Of a stretch of 64,000 nt of DNA, positions 20,321 through 30,100 are shown piece after piece. The stretch's first letter is position 1; each line of letters opens with the position of its first letter. A model generated the notes under the pieces. The model was not told where the DNA came from. It saw nothing but the letters and a program-made list of their open reading frames with translations, and searched no databases. The position numbers and the translations under genes were made by a program. The DNA is taken from contig CM044966.1 in assembly GCA_024516035.1 (NCBI GenBank), forward strand, positions 771,693-835,692. The letters run 5' to 3'. The DNA is from Bactericera cockerelli. Taxonomy: Eukaryota > Arthropoda > Insecta > Hemiptera > Triozidae.

Positions 20321-21433
20321 CTAAATGTTTAACCTCTCTGGTGGTCTTGTCTGCCGTCTAGGTCTATGTATTGTTCCCTGACTAATGTCATCACTTGGAA
20401 TCTCTTGACAAGGATTAATATTAGGACTCTCTTGACAAGGATTTTGCAATATTTTTCTATTATCTAGTATTGGATCTCCATTACAATCATGTAGATCAAT
20501 ATTTTTATAATTACATTTTGTTTTCCGAAGATGTATTATATTCCTTCTTAGAGGTTTTCCTCTTATTGATACCAAATAACATCTTGGTAGTTCTAACTTT
20601 TTTATAACTATGGCTGGCTCCCAGTAATTTTGTTTTATATTATGTACCATTACTGTTTCACCCTCAGAGAATACTATCTCTGGTTTTGACACTCTATCAT
20701 GACTTTGTTTATGTTTATTTTGTGATAGCTCGATTTTACTCAAGACCTGTTCATGTATTTCATTTAAATTATTAATTGGTTTAAGACCGCCTTGTGATAC
20801 AGGTATTTTAGTTCTTAGTTTTCGACCCATCAATAACACTGAAGGTGATACTCCTAAATCTGGAATAGGAGTTGACCTATATTCCAATAACAGCTCAAGA
20901 TAGGAAACTTTACATTCAACTGCTTTCTTCATGATATTTTTTGAAATTTGCACACCTCTTTCTGCTAGGCCATTACTACGTGGGTAGTGAGGGGATGAAA
21001 ATACCCAATTTATGTTATTGCTTTTTGCAAATTTCAACAACTCTACGGAATGAAAAGGACTATTGTCTGATACTATCTCTGATGGTATACCATGAACGGA
21101 GAACAGTTCCGTTAACTTGTCAACAATTTCAGTACATGACTTATTTTTTAACAAAATTATTTCTAACCACTTAGTATAATAGTCAATAATAACTAGATAA
21201 TCTTTAGCACCAAAAGTCATTATATCTAGAGCAATTTTGCTAAAAGGTAGGCCTGGAATGTCATGGTTTAACAATTCATTTCTAGTATTTTGACATTTGA
21301 ATTTGTCACAAATTTTGCATTTACTAACATACTCTTCAATGTCTGAACTCATGTTCACCCAGTAAACAGACTCTAAAGCTTTAAGTTTTGTCTTAGTGTA
21401 TCCTTGATGCCCTGCATGAATTAATTCTAGCAC
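20321..21433 (-). CDS. Retroelement integrase (pol, third part)
   Basis: Starts in a zinc-binding HHCC module (HAGH ... CKICDKFK). The integrase core follows, with the first Asp in IALDIMTFGAKDYLVIID, the second in EIVSDNSPFHS and the Glu in NGLAERGVQ. The C-terminal part has a basic region and ends PPERLNI, with no clear chromodomain. Its frame is offset from the RNase H frame by one base at about 21435, next to a run of eight T (plus strand). This could be a real mutation or a homopolymer error. Confidence 0.9.
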   Translation of the reverse strand: MLELIHAGHQGYTKTKLKALESVYWVNMSSDIEEYVSKCKICDKFKCQNTRNELLNHDIPGLPFSKIALDIMTFGAKDYLVIIDYYTKWLEIILLKNKSCTEIVDKLTELFSVHGIPSEIVSDNSPFHSVELLKFAKSNNINWVFSSPHYPRSNGLAERGVQISKNIMKKAVECKVSYLELLLEYRSTPIPDLGVSPSVLLMGRKLRTKIPVSQGGLKPINNLNEIHEQVLSKIELSQNKHKQSHDRVSKPEIVFSEGETVMVHNIKQNYWEPAIVIKKLELPRCYLVSIRGKPLRRNIIHLRKTKCNYKNIDLHDCNGDPILDNRKILQNPCQESPNINPCQEIPSDDISQGTIHRPRRQTRPPERLNI

Positions 21434-22475
21434 ACATTTTTTTTAACATTGTAGGTATGATAATTCTATCATTGTAGTACAACAAACCATTTTCACATAA
21501 TATTACATCATTTTTGATTTTCCAGTAATGTCTTGTTATGTTACAATCTTCTGGTATTTTGTTTTTAGACTCAGGCCAACCTTCTACACAATACTTCTTA
21601 ACTAGACTTAAATTTACATCATTGTCAATTTCCTTAGCTAGTAGTTGTTCATCAACAATTGTGTTGACAGTACTAATGTTATGAACTATTCCTTCAATAC
21701 CAATTTCATCTTGACATGTCTTGTTCAAGTAGGCCCTTGACAAAAAATCAGCCATGAACATTTTTGAACCTGGAAGATATTGTACTTTCAAATTATATTT
21801 AAATAATTTTAACTTCATTTTTTGTAACCTGTTGGAAGCTACTTTGTACAATTCTTTGTTATGAATAGACACAAGAGGTAAGTGATCAGTTTGTATTACC
21901 ACTTCATGACCATAAATTAAGTCATTAAATTTTCTACAGCCAAAAACTATGCTAAGCATTTCCTTTTCAATTTGTGGATAGTGAGTCTCAGCACTGTTTA
22001 AACTTCGGGACGCAAAAGCTACAGGCTGTCCCTCTTGCATAAGGCAAGCCCCTACTCCATTCTGGCTACTGTCACACTGCAACACTATTGGCAGGTTAGT
22101 GTCAAAATTCCTCAGCACTGGAGGGCTACTCACAATAGTTTTAATTTTCTCTACAACCTCATCAAGTCTTTTATACCAGTGCCATTTGACATTTTTCTTG
22201 AGTAACTCTCTCAATGGAGAACTTATCTCTGCTAAATCTGGAATATATGGTCTTAGGAAATTAACCATTCCAAGAAATCTCATGAGCTCTTTAATATTTC
22301 TAGGATTTTCTAATTTTTGTATTGCCTCAATTCTATCATCACTGGGTCTTGAACCATCTTTATTGAATACTAACCCTAAGTAGGTAACCTCATTTTTCAT
22401 GAACTGAAACTTAGTACTATTAAACACAATATTAAGCTCTCTGGCTCTTTCAAAAACTTTGTTAAGTGTTATCAT
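21393..22475 (-). CDS. Reverse transcriptase thumb and RNase H (pol, second part)
   Basis: Begins after the YFDD active-site segment with thumb-region sequence (YLGLVFNKDGSRPSDDRIEA, IKELMRFLGMVNFLRPYIPD). The RNase H domain follows (VLQCDSSQNGVGACL, IEKEMLSIVFGCRKF, VIQTDHLPLVSI), giving D-E-D. The remaining about 100 residues are the connection to integrase. The real polypeptide would start in the previous ORF. The Met here is only the first ATG in this frame. Confidence 0.9.
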   Translation of the reverse strand: MITLNKVFERARELNIVFNSTKFQFMKNEVTYLGLVFNKDGSRPSDDRIEAIQKLENPRNIKELMRFLGMVNFLRPYIPDLAEISSPLRELLKKNVKWHWYKRLDEVVEKIKTIVSSPPVLRNFDTNLPIVLQCDSSQNGVGACLMQEGQPVAFASRSLNSAETHYPQIEKEMLSIVFGCRKFNDLIYGHEVVIQTDHLPLVSIHNKELYKVASNRLQKMKLKLFKYNLKVQYLPGSKMFMADFLSRAYLNKTCQDEIGIEGIVHNISTVNTIVDEQLLAKEIDNDVNLSLVKKYCVEGWPESKNKIPEDCNITRHYWKIKNDVILCENGLLYYNDRIIIPTMLKKMCARINSCRASRIH

Positions 22476-22498
22476 GTGGGATTTTTCATCCTCTGTTG

Positions 22499-23860
22499 CT
22501 ACAACAGATCATCGAAATAAATTACTATATTCTCAATGTCTTTGAATGCTTTTAAATTATACTTCATAAATTTTTCAGGTGCAACTGATAGACCAAATGG
22601 TACTCTTAAAAACTTATAAAATCCAAAGGGAGTATTAAAACAACACAGATCTGTACTTTCTTTATCTAGTGGTATCTGATAGAACCCATCTTTAAGGTCT
22701 AAAACACTAAAAACAGTTTTGTTTGAGAGTTTTAGCTTAATTTCATCTACTGTTGGTACCAAACAATGTTCTTGGACTATGAACTTATTAAGATCAACGG
22801 GATCTAAACAGATTCTTAATTTGCCATTAGGCTTCTCAACAATTACAATATTACTCGCTATTTGTGTAGGCTCCTCTACGGGTGCTATTATTTTATCTTT
22901 GACCATTTCAAGTAAGGTATTTTTGAGAGGTTCCATTAGTTTATTTGGTACTCTTCTTGGAGGTCTAATAGATGGCAAATTGAGACCTTCTTTTAACTTA
23001 ATTTTGCACTCATAGGGAAACCTACCCAACCCTTCAAAAATATCTTTGTTGTTCTTAACTACATCATCTTTATTACTTATATTTACAGAATTTATTCTTT
23101 TTAGAAGTCCCAGCTCTACACATGTAGGTTGCCCTAAAATGGGGACACAAGATTTTGAACTTTCATTTACAATTAAAAATTTACAGATTACCTCACAATT
23201 ATTTATTTTACATTTCAGATTGACAGTTCCAGCAGGATGAATCACAAACCCGCCAAATGTAACAATCTTCACTGTGGTTGGTTCTATTGGTTTCTTGGTG
23301 TGTAATGACTTCAGCACTTCCATGGGCAGAACATTGACAACTGCTCCTGAGTCCAGTTTAAACTCAACTGGCACGCCTTCTAACGATAGTAGCTGCATCC
23401 AGGAACTTGAACTTCTTGAATCCACTGAATTTATATTCAGAACATTAATGTCAAAATAATTCTTCTTTTCATCAATGACATTAACATTGTCCACTTTCCT
23501 TTGATCTCCTTTTGATTGATATCTGTTCGCAGCATAGCAGCCAACTGCAAAGTGCCCAATTCTTCCACACTTGTCACATTTTTTACCCCATGCTGGACAA
23601 CATCCTCTTCCATGATTTCTTCCACATTTTTTACAGTCATAAGTTTGTATTTTGAACTGACCTTGATTAAATGCTTCATTTTGTTTGTAGGATTGATTTT
23701 TAAACTGACCTTGATTAAATGCTTCATTTTGTTTGTATGATTGACTTTTAAACTGTTTTTGTTTAGATGCTGCATTTTGATAAAAACTGTAGCTGCATGA
23801 ACTGGTTTTTCTTCCATTAGGTTTTCCATGCCTGCACAAGCCTGTTCTGATGTCCTGCAA
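22499..23860 (-). CDS. Gag zinc knuckles, protease and RT palm (pol, first part)
   Basis: Opens with a Q/N/K-rich stretch carrying repeats of QNEAFNQGQFK. Two CCHC knuckles follow (CKKCGRNHGRGCC and CDKCGRIGHFAVGC), then an aspartic protease motif (FKLDSGAVVNVLP), then the RT with SVLDLKDGFYQIPL and the YFDDLL active site. A stop follows directly after that motif, with the next part of pol one frame away at about 22497. The beginning overlaps the gag frame. The true fusion point is near 23810, beside a short A-run on the coding strand. Confidence 0.9.
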   Translation of the reverse strand: MQDIRTGLCRHGKPNGRKTSSCSYSFYQNAASKQKQFKSQSYKQNEAFNQGQFKNQSYKQNEAFNQGQFKIQTYDCKKCGRNHGRGCCPAWGKKCDKCGRIGHFAVGCYAANRYQSKGDQRKVDNVNVIDEKKNYFDINVLNINSVDSRSSSSWMQLLSLEGVPVEFKLDSGAVVNVLPMEVLKSLHTKKPIEPTTVKIVTFGGFVIHPAGTVNLKCKINNCEVICKFLIVNESSKSCVPILGQPTCVELGLLKRINSVNISNKDDVVKNNKDIFEGLGRFPYECKIKLKEGLNLPSIRPPRRVPNKLMEPLKNTLLEMVKDKIIAPVEEPTQIASNIVIVEKPNGKLRICLDPVDLNKFIVQEHCLVPTVDEIKLKLSNKTVFSVLDLKDGFYQIPLDKESTDLCCFNTPFGFYKFLRVPFGLSVAPEKFMKYNLKAFKDIENIVIYFDDLL

Positions 23861-24330
23861 TGATTAATTATTTCTTGCAGACTTAAGTCTGGTGATCTTA
23901 ACAATCTTTCTTGTGTACGAGCGTCTCTTAAGCCCAAAACAATTCGAACTCTAAGAATATTACTTTCCTGGTCTTTGAATTGACATGACTTGACCAATCT
24001 ATTAAGCTCTTTGACAAATGTGTCAAAATTTTCACCCAGCTCTTGTTTCCTTTGAAAGAATTTAAACTGATTCAAAATTATATTTTCTTGTGGTAGGAGA
24101 GCTTTTTCTAATTTTTTAAATATGTCATCAATACTGTCACTTCCTTGAATTGTTATTTGTGCTAGACATTCTGGCTCCTCTGCCAGTGAGAGTTCCAGAT
24201 ATGCCTTCTTTACTTCGTCCTCTTTAGCTTTTACTATTACTAAATAATTATTGAACTGTCTTCTGAAATTGTTTAGATCTTCTCTTATGGAAAGGGAATT
24301 ATATCTGAACTTTGGCAGCAAATTTGCCAT
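23437..24330 (-). CDS. Gag (capsid part) of LTR element
   Basis: Residues 1 to about 170 form a gag-type capsid region (MANLLPKFRYNSLSIREDL, QNIILNQFKFFQRKQELGEN, FKDQESNILRVRIVLGLRDA). From about 23810 onward this frame only shadows the zinc-knuckle region that is read in the pol frame, so the meaningful gag part is about 23810-24330. The start ATG at 24330 lies about 500 bp inside the 5' LTR. Confidence 0.8.
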   Translation of the reverse strand: MANLLPKFRYNSLSIREDLNNFRRQFNNYLVIVKAKEDEVKKAYLELSLAEEPECLAQITIQGSDSIDDIFKKLEKALLPQENIILNQFKFFQRKQELGENFDTFVKELNRLVKSCQFKDQESNILRVRIVLGLRDARTQERLLRSPDLSLQEIINHCRTSEQACAGMENLMEEKPVHAATVFIKMQHLNKNSLKVNHTNKMKHLIKVSLKINPTNKMKHLIKVSSKYKLMTVKNVEEIMEEDVVQHGVKNVTSVEELGTLQLAAMLRTDINQKEIKGKWTMLMSLMKRRIILTLMF

Positions 24331-24825
24331 GTTTATTATGATTCAAAACATTAAAAATCAATTTAATTGTTCAAATTAAACTCAGAAAGGGAAAAAAAAT
24401 TATTTCGTTACAAAGTTCTGACAATTTAATTTTTCAAAATTTCCCGGTTTGTAAAAATTCAAAACAATATGGAGTTATTTTGTGAAGTTGTCAATAGCAA
24501 GATATTTCACTTCCCCTCCGAGGGTGTATTCATAGGACTTCAGTTCGCAAGTTCCCACAAAAAAAAAATTTCTTGGCTTGTTGAGGTTATGATAAGAATG
24601 ACTTGTCCCTCGTGGCCATAAATATTTCACAGTTAGTAATAACCAAGTAATTACACTAATATGATGACAAATGACTTCTAGCACTATTAAAACTGTTAAT
24701 GATTAGCTTCAACGGATTAAAATCACTTCTTTAAATGTTTTTTCACGAAATCAACACTGTTAGGAATTGCGTGCTCTCCAATGTCTCGCACTCCTATTAC
24801 ACAAATTTGCTTTGCCTCAGCGCCA
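24331..24825 (-). other. 5' leader of LTR element with primer-binding site
   Basis: Directly after the 5' LTR the minus strand reads TGGCGCTGAGGCAAAG (24810-24825), a tRNA-primer-type start TGG. The TGGCGC start resembles tRNA-Ser-type sites, but this is not certain. No ORF is called in the rest of the leader. Confidence 0.7.
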
Positions 24826-25073
24826 TGTTATGTTGTGCCCTTTACTTATTATTAAATAAATGACAACACTTTGATTGTTCGTACTTAAGTACTTAGTGAT
24901 AATTATTTATCTTTATTATTTATTACTATTCAATATTTATTAGGATGAACTGGACTTAGGTCTCACTTTGACTACTTTATTATTCTAACTGACTTACAGT
25001 CGGGGAAGCTTCACTTAGGTGAAGTTAACCATATTTTTACAACACTTAGGTGAAGTTAGCCATATCTACTACA
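24826..25073 (-). repeat. 5' LTR (right in this orientation)
   Basis: 248 bp, by eye the same as 19538-19785. It is followed by the target duplication CTTAC (25074-25078) and then the start of unit 2. Confidence 0.95.
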
Positions 25074-25078
25074 CTTAC

Positions 25079-26355
25079 CCTGTGGTTGTGGAGAGAACTT
25101 GTATCTTGAAATATGCTGGATAACAATCTGAAGATTTTTAAGTTTATTTGTATTAGTTTGGAGCCGCTTGAAGGAAATAATGCCACGCCAACTCTCAGAT
25201 GAATGATGATAAGAGAATTGAGAGTAGGGATGAGATTATTTCTTCTTTGTACTTTTTTAAACTTAGGACATCTTAATCTTGACGAGTTATTGATTTGTAA
25301 GTTGGGATGACGTCCCTGAAGCTACCAACGTAGCAATTGAGTGTGTTTTCCAATTTCCTTTCAAACTCACAACCCTACACCCTGTGCAGTTTATTGTGGC
25401 AGGGAGAGATAATCCAAGCTGTCAAACACTAATGAAAAAACCAGATTAACAAATCAACTGAAAGATTATCAAAATGGTGAAAACTCAGGCTAAAATTCAA
25501 TTACAAATTACAATTACTTATGAAACAGGTTTACAGGCAGAAGTCGGCAGAACAACTAGAAGAAATTTAAATAAATAAAAAAGATTTCACGAGGTTGCAT
25601 ACCGCATTACAGCACGAGTTGTCAATGTAATGATACGCCTTCAAAAAAAAACTTCATGTTATAACAGCTATACGCTGCACAATTTATTATCTTGGTAACG
25701 CCTTCAAAAAAATGACATCACACGACTTTCCATATCACTCGAAAATACGTCCAAATCCTCCACTGGTAACTCAACGGTAACAGTTAGCTTTAGCTTGTAA
25801 TCAGCACCTCAAAATCATTGGATTTGATGTGTCACAACCCCCATCTAATATGAATAGTATTAAAAAAGTTAGTCCTAGGTCCCCCTCTCAAAATACCCGT
25901 AAATTCGGGCCGGGTTCCAAAAATTCGAGATATCAAAAATAATTAGAGTAGGTATGTCCCTATAGTTTTTTATAGCTAGAAAAACATGTACTTATAAAAA
26001 TTCATATCTCTTATCGTTTAGCAAGTACAGCCAAACGCCGCAAATGGCGATTGAAAGGCGCCATTGGTGGAATCGACTTTTTTTTTCAAAAGTTTCGTCC
26101 TGAATCCTGTATATATTTATGACCTCTGTACCGAATTCCAAGTTTCTAGCTTATGCCATTCATGAGATATTTTGTTTACAGATAGACAGACGGACCAATG
26201 GCTTAAACTTTGGATTTACGGTCTGGCGACCCTAAAACGTGTTTTGGCACTGAAAGCTGACGATCCAAAATTTTGGGTGATTCCATTACTTTCCTTATTA
26301 TAGGATAAGGAAAGTAAAAATACAAAGGACCAAAGACACTAAAGTACAACAATTT
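25079..26355. repeat. Unit 2 proximal backbone, no gene
   Basis: AT-rich sequence nearly identical to 36397-37663 in unit 3. It includes the phrase GACAGACGGACCAATGGCTT and a 9-bp-stem hairpin TTTCCTTATTATAGGATAAG, both typical of dispersed repeats. ORFs at 26203-26571 cross a miniature element and are not genes. Confidence 0.7.
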
Positions 26356-26638
26356 AGTCGTATTTTTCTTTCTAACCAAAATAAAATCCAGGTTAGGTTT
26401 TTTCCAAATATTTCCATTTTTTCCAAGGTCATTCGTGAAAGAAAAATGCGTTTGGTTACTTTTAAAGATAAAGAATGGACTTTTAAAGATAAACCTATAG
26501 AAGAACTGGAAGCAAGAATTTTCTACTTCCACTTTGGTTAACTTTGGAAGTGGAAATTTTTCCTCTTCCAAAAGAAAAATGACTAGCTTCCAGTTTGGTT
26601 CATTTTATTCCCGTTTGGTTAGAAAGAAAAATACGGCT
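26356..26638. mobile_element. Miniature TIR element (283 bp), unit 2
   Basis: 25-bp terminal inverted repeats with one mismatch (26356-26380 and 26614-26638), starting AG(T/C)CGTATTTTTCTTTCTA. Unit 4 has the empty site CAACAATTTTATG, giving a 3-bp TTT duplication. Further inverted pieces inside (TTCCACTTTGG ... TGGAAGTGGAA) let much of it fold. No coding capacity. Class unknown. Confidence 0.8.
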
Positions 26639-26703
26639 TTTTATGTTTCAAGACGATTTTCATTCAAATGTATTGCGTGTAGAATGAAACATTTTCGCAG
26701 GCA

Positions 26704-27737
26704 TTTCATGAAATGTAGTCCTTGAGCCCCGGTGTCAGGATCTCAAGTGTAGATTCCTCGCCGTTGCGAAGCATGTCCAGCACGTACAGCTCGCTTGCGA
26801 CCATGTGGAGCGGGGGCTCTCCCGCCAAGACCTGGGTCTCCACGTGGCTTGTGCTGGCAGCGGCTGCGCAGATGGCGATGGTGCAGAACCTTTGGCAGGC
26901 TCTGAGGCGCCGGGCGATGATCCTTCTCCTGGTGGAGAGTTGGTGGCCCCATAGCGCCACACCGTATGTTCCCCTCGGGATGACGGCGGCCCAGTAGGTG
27001 ATTCGGAGTCCCTCGGCTCTTGTGCCCCGAGTCTTGCTGAAAACTCTTCGGAGCATGGCGAAGCTCTTGATACCCGAAGCTGTTCTCTCCTCGACATGCT
27101 TCAGAAAGTATCCGCAGTCGTCGAGAATGACTCCCAGTAGTGTAGAGCAGCGGTGCTCAACGTAGGGGTCGCGAAGCTAAACCAGGGGGTCGCGAGAAAG
27201 CTTCAACCACTGAACGGGGGACGCGGAAAAACCGCTGAAAAAAATTACTTGAAGGAGAAAAAAATAATTTCTAAATCAAAATTAGTGTTAGTAACTTTAT
27301 TAGCACTTTATTATTAGTAAGTAACGAAACATTTAAACTTCCAATAAAAAAAAAACTTACCTCCCTTGAATTGTACTACCTTTTTTTGTTAGGGAGGGGG
27401 GTCGCGATTTTTTTTCCCTTCGAAATGGGTCGCGGCTCAAAAAGGTTGGGTACCGCTGGAGTAGAGTACCTCGCCATGTTGACAGGGGTTCCTCCAGTGT
27501 TTCAGCGGCGGCAGCACTCGGGTGATGCGTCTCCCTCCCTCCATCCTGGAGAAGTCCTGAGTGAGATCCATTAGCACCTGTCCGGCGCGACTATGAGCCA
27601 GTTCTCTGCTGTGCATGTATTGGTGGCCTCCATGCCCGCTTGCCCTCTTTCGCTCACCTCCCTAGCCACAAGTCCGGTGATGAGGACAGAAATGTCGTCC
27701 GCATACGCGCAGAGGTACTCGAGTACATGCTTTGGAA
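26704..27737 (-). pseudogene. R1-like LINE reverse transcriptase relic, unit 2, split by hAT
   Basis: The palm segment at 27571-27737 contains LCAYADDISVLITGLVAREV. The C-terminal segment at 26706-27056 contains GLRITYWAAVIPRGTYGVAL, RRLRACQRFCTIAI and TQVLAGEPPLHMVASELYVL, the usual R1-type pattern after the palm. The hAT element 27148-27458 separates them. It is GC-richer than its surroundings. This copy lacks about 12 bp (AVHLG region) kept in units 3 and 4. Confidence 0.7.
27148..27458. mobile_element. Miniature hAT element, unit 2 (311 bp)
   Basis: Same insertion as in unit 1, with termini CAGCGGTGCTCAAC and GGTTGGGTACCGCTG. It lacks the T-rich addition of unit 1. Confidence 0.85.
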
Positions 27738-28118
27738 CAACTAATGGCGGAGATTTAGTCAAATACAAGATATTGCATATAAAAGTTGTAAAAAGTCCTC
27801 GAATTGTGCGATACCCACCAAAATTGTGACACAATAAGACAAATTACAAGCTTACCTCGTATGGATTTGAAGACGGAGCTGCACTTTCGTACATTGAGAA
27901 TTAGTTGATTAGAATGTTCTGTTTTTTTTTTTATTAAAAAATATATCTAAAAATGTTTATATATAAAAAAAAACAGAAAGTAAAAACAATGGTATTATTG
28001 TATTAACTTTTTGTTCTATTCCTTTGGTTCCTATATATCACCAAGTTCCACTGTATCGTTTTTTTTTTAAACAAAATACATGAGATTTATATTTATTTGC
28101 ATTTTTATGATATAAGTT
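27738..28118. repeat. Unit 2 backbone between LINE relic and palindrome, no gene
   Basis: AT-rich, with several poly-A/T runs. It matches 39056-39415 and 54295-54685. Unit 3 lacks a short CTTACCTCGTATGG-containing stretch present here and in unit 4. Confidence 0.6.
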
Positions 28119-28318
28119 AAAGTTATCATATTTGTGTTAATCACAATCGTGATGCCACAACTACACAAACTCGCTTTACTAAATTTTTGCTGAACTTGGG
28201 ACTTGAACCACCGTCGGAACAGTCGGTGGTTCAAGTCGCAAGTTCAGCAAAAATTTAATAAAGCGAGTTTGTGTAGTGGTGGCATCACGATTGTGATTAA
28301 CACAAATATGATAACTTT
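28119..28318. repeat. 200-bp palindrome with 95-bp arms, unit 2
   Basis: The left arm (28119-28213) and right arm (28224-28318) are reverse complements with about four mismatches, around a 10-bp centre TCGGAACAGT. The arms carry GGTTCAAGTC, a tRNA T-arm-like phrase. The same palindrome is at about 39416-39615 and 54686-54885. Unit 1 has only the outer left half as single-copy sequence. A short ORF reading across it is a by-product. Confidence 0.85.
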
Positions 28319-28527
28319 CCGGGTAACAAGTCAGGCTATAGTTTGGCTGGGGAACGTTAAACAGAGAGAAGACCAGTGTCTCGCTAGAGGTCTAGACACA
28401 GACAGACTAGCCAACCCTTGCAGTTTCCAGAGGATTTAATAGCTTATAACGAAAATGTCCAAGTACTAATGATGGTTGATCGCACATAGAAAAATGGGGT
28501 TGAGGACGAGCCAACTTTGAAATAAAG

Positions 28528-28980
28528 TTAGCTGGAAACCATCATCCCCCCCTCCAGCTGTAGCCGAGCTGAATACAACAACCTTTTAGAAGAAATTAAA
28601 ATTAAAACCCTTAATAATAGAATAATACCAAGCCCTGCTCTTCTCTTTGAAACACCAAAAGTAAACACAATATCCCCAATAGTATCAGCAATGATGTTGT
28701 GCAACAACAAAGCACATAAACCTTCATCAGATTTTGACAAGAGAATTTCAGATGAGAAACTATTCTGTAAATTTGCACTTGAAGGATTTTTGATTCGTGG
28801 TTCATCTTCATTCGACTCTCTTCCTTCTGAAAATGCCTCAACCCACCGAAAAACCTGGACCCTTGACTGAACACTTTCTCCATAGGCCTGCCAGAGTTTA
28901 TCAATTGTTTCTGTTGCACTGTGTCCAAGTTTGAAGCAGAACTTGAGAGCACCATTGCTCAGAATTGACAAAACGAACAC
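28528..28980 (-). CDS. Mariner-type HTH ORF, unit 2, 150 aa
   Basis: Contains FCFKLGHSATETIDKLWQAY and VFRWVEAFSEGRESNEDEPR, a mariner HTH_48-like N-terminus, with no catalytic DDE/D. Compared with unit 1 it reads through to a longer C-terminus (KRLLYSARLQLEGG). It lies between the palindrome and a LINE tail. A domesticated small protein or a neutral remnant are both possible. Confidence 0.5.
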   Translation of the reverse strand: MFVLSILSNGALKFCFKLGHSATETIDKLWQAYGESVQSRVQVFRWVEAFSEGRESNEDEPRIKNPSSANLQNSFSSEILLSKSDEGLCALLLHNIIADTIGDIVFTFGVSKRRAGLGIILLLRVLILISSKRLLYSARLQLEGGMMVSS

Positions 28981-29239
28981 GAAAAGTGTTTCACTAAAAC
29001 TAAAAAACGTTACCCTTCACTAAAGACAGTTATTATTACTATTATTGTGTATTTTTTTTTTTTTCTACAAAAATGTTGAGATTAGGTATCCTATACTACA
29101 ATTTTTTCAAATAAAGGCTATGAAGAAATAAATATACAAAGTTGAAACTCAATATTTTTTAGTGTCAAAAAATAACCAGGGTTGCTGCGGAATTTATTAA
29201 CACATAATAATAATAATATAGTAATAATAATAATTATTA

Positions 29240-29318
29240 ATACCAGTAATAATTGGAGCACTGGGCGTAGTAGCAAAGACATTGAAAGAAAACCTTCAAA
29301 TGCTACCTGGAAAGTTCA
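29240..29318 (+). pseudogene. LINE reverse transcriptase tail, internally deleted, unit 2
   Basis: Only LIPVIIGALGVVAKTLKENL and a few following codons remain. The sequence then jumps from GGAAAGTTC to ATAAAAAAATCC. Units 1 and 4 carry about 170 bp more at this point, including the stop. Confidence 0.5.
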
Positions 29319-29385
29319 TAAAAAAATCCTCTTGGTAAAATGGTTAAAAATAATAGTAATAATAAAATAATCGTAATTGTAATAA

Positions 29386-29614
29386 TCTTAATATATAAAT
29401 GTCAAAGTCACTGACCACTGACTGATCATAGCTCTACAGCCCAAACCGTAAGTCCTAGGAAGCTGAAATTTGGTAGGTAGCTTTGTCTTATAGTCTAGAT
29501 GTGCAATAAGACGGGATTTTTCAAAATTCCCACTACAACACCTGCCATTGGCGAAAAAGGATTTTTTGCTTTCACGGCCATGCCTCGGCCCGCCAGCGGG
29601 CGACAGCCCGCTAG
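29386..29614 (+). mobile_element. Non-autonomous Helitron-like element 1, unit 2
   Basis: Starts TCTTAATATATAAATGTC and ends in a GC hairpin AGCGGGC-GACA-GCCCGCT just before CTAG, inserted between A and T without target duplication. Units 1 and 4 have no such sequence between the same flanks (ATTGTAATAATA and CCCTATAGTGGA). 5' TC, 3' hairpin plus CTAG and A/T insertion are the Helitron hallmarks. No Rep/helicase. Confidence 0.8.
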
Positions 29615-29896
29615 TACCCTATAGTGGAAGGTAACCATCAGGCGAGGATAATTTCGTTTCTTTTTTTTTTCTTTATTTTCTTTTTTAAGGGTTACTTTAA
29701 AGGCGGAATTAATAGACTTTTTTGTAATAACTCTGTGGCGCTAAGTTGACAAAATTGAGCTCCTAAATGCTTTAAAATTAGAAATGGACTTGAGACACCC
29801 TGAATCAGGTTCATACTATTGACTTAGCAGACGACGTAAAGCTGAAAATGTAAAATATTCTATGCTTACTTTGTCTTTATGTAATTGATTTTATTA

Positions 29897-30097
29897 GTCA
29901 CCGTGTCAGGGTGAGTTAGCGCGGCGCTAGGCATTGCAGGCGCGGTGACCTGGGTTCTATCCCCAACGGGGCACGATTTTTTCTGCTCTGTACTTGGGTG
30001 TTTGGGGTCCACTCATACAGCGTGAGGAAAAATAAGTAGCTGCTTTAATGTTAGCAGCGACCAGTGACAGAATAAGAGGCGAAAATAAGATATTGGG
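29897..30097 (+). repeat. SINE-D, unit 2
   Basis: Same element and position as 11941-12138, with A-box-like GAGTTAGCGCGGCGCTAGG and B-box-like GACCTGGGTTCTATCC. Confidence 0.7.
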
Positions 30098-30100
30098 ATA

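Larger units (their letters stand above)
19538..25073 (-). mobile_element. Ty3/Gypsy LTR retrotransposon, 5536 bp, unit 1 only
   Basis: Two 248-bp LTRs that look identical by eye bound gag and pol on the minus strand. The element starts TG and ends CA, with a 5-bp target duplication CTTAC (19533-19537 and 25074-25078). Units 2, 3 and 4 show the empty site CACTTACCCTGTGG. The order protease, reverse transcriptase, RNase H, integrase defines Ty3/Gypsy. There is no env-like ORF after integrase. Three frame changes interrupt the coding region. Confidence 0.97.

Noticed and set aside
26735..27097. GC-rich alternative-frame ORFs over the R1-like relic (also at 38046 and 49938)
   Set aside because: Shadows of the reverse-transcriptase frame. 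Serine/proline-rich and without family resemblance.
28203..28439. 78-aa ORF repeated in units 2, 3 and 4
   Set aside because: It starts inside the 200-bp palindrome, has no recognisable domain and exists only because of that rearrangement.
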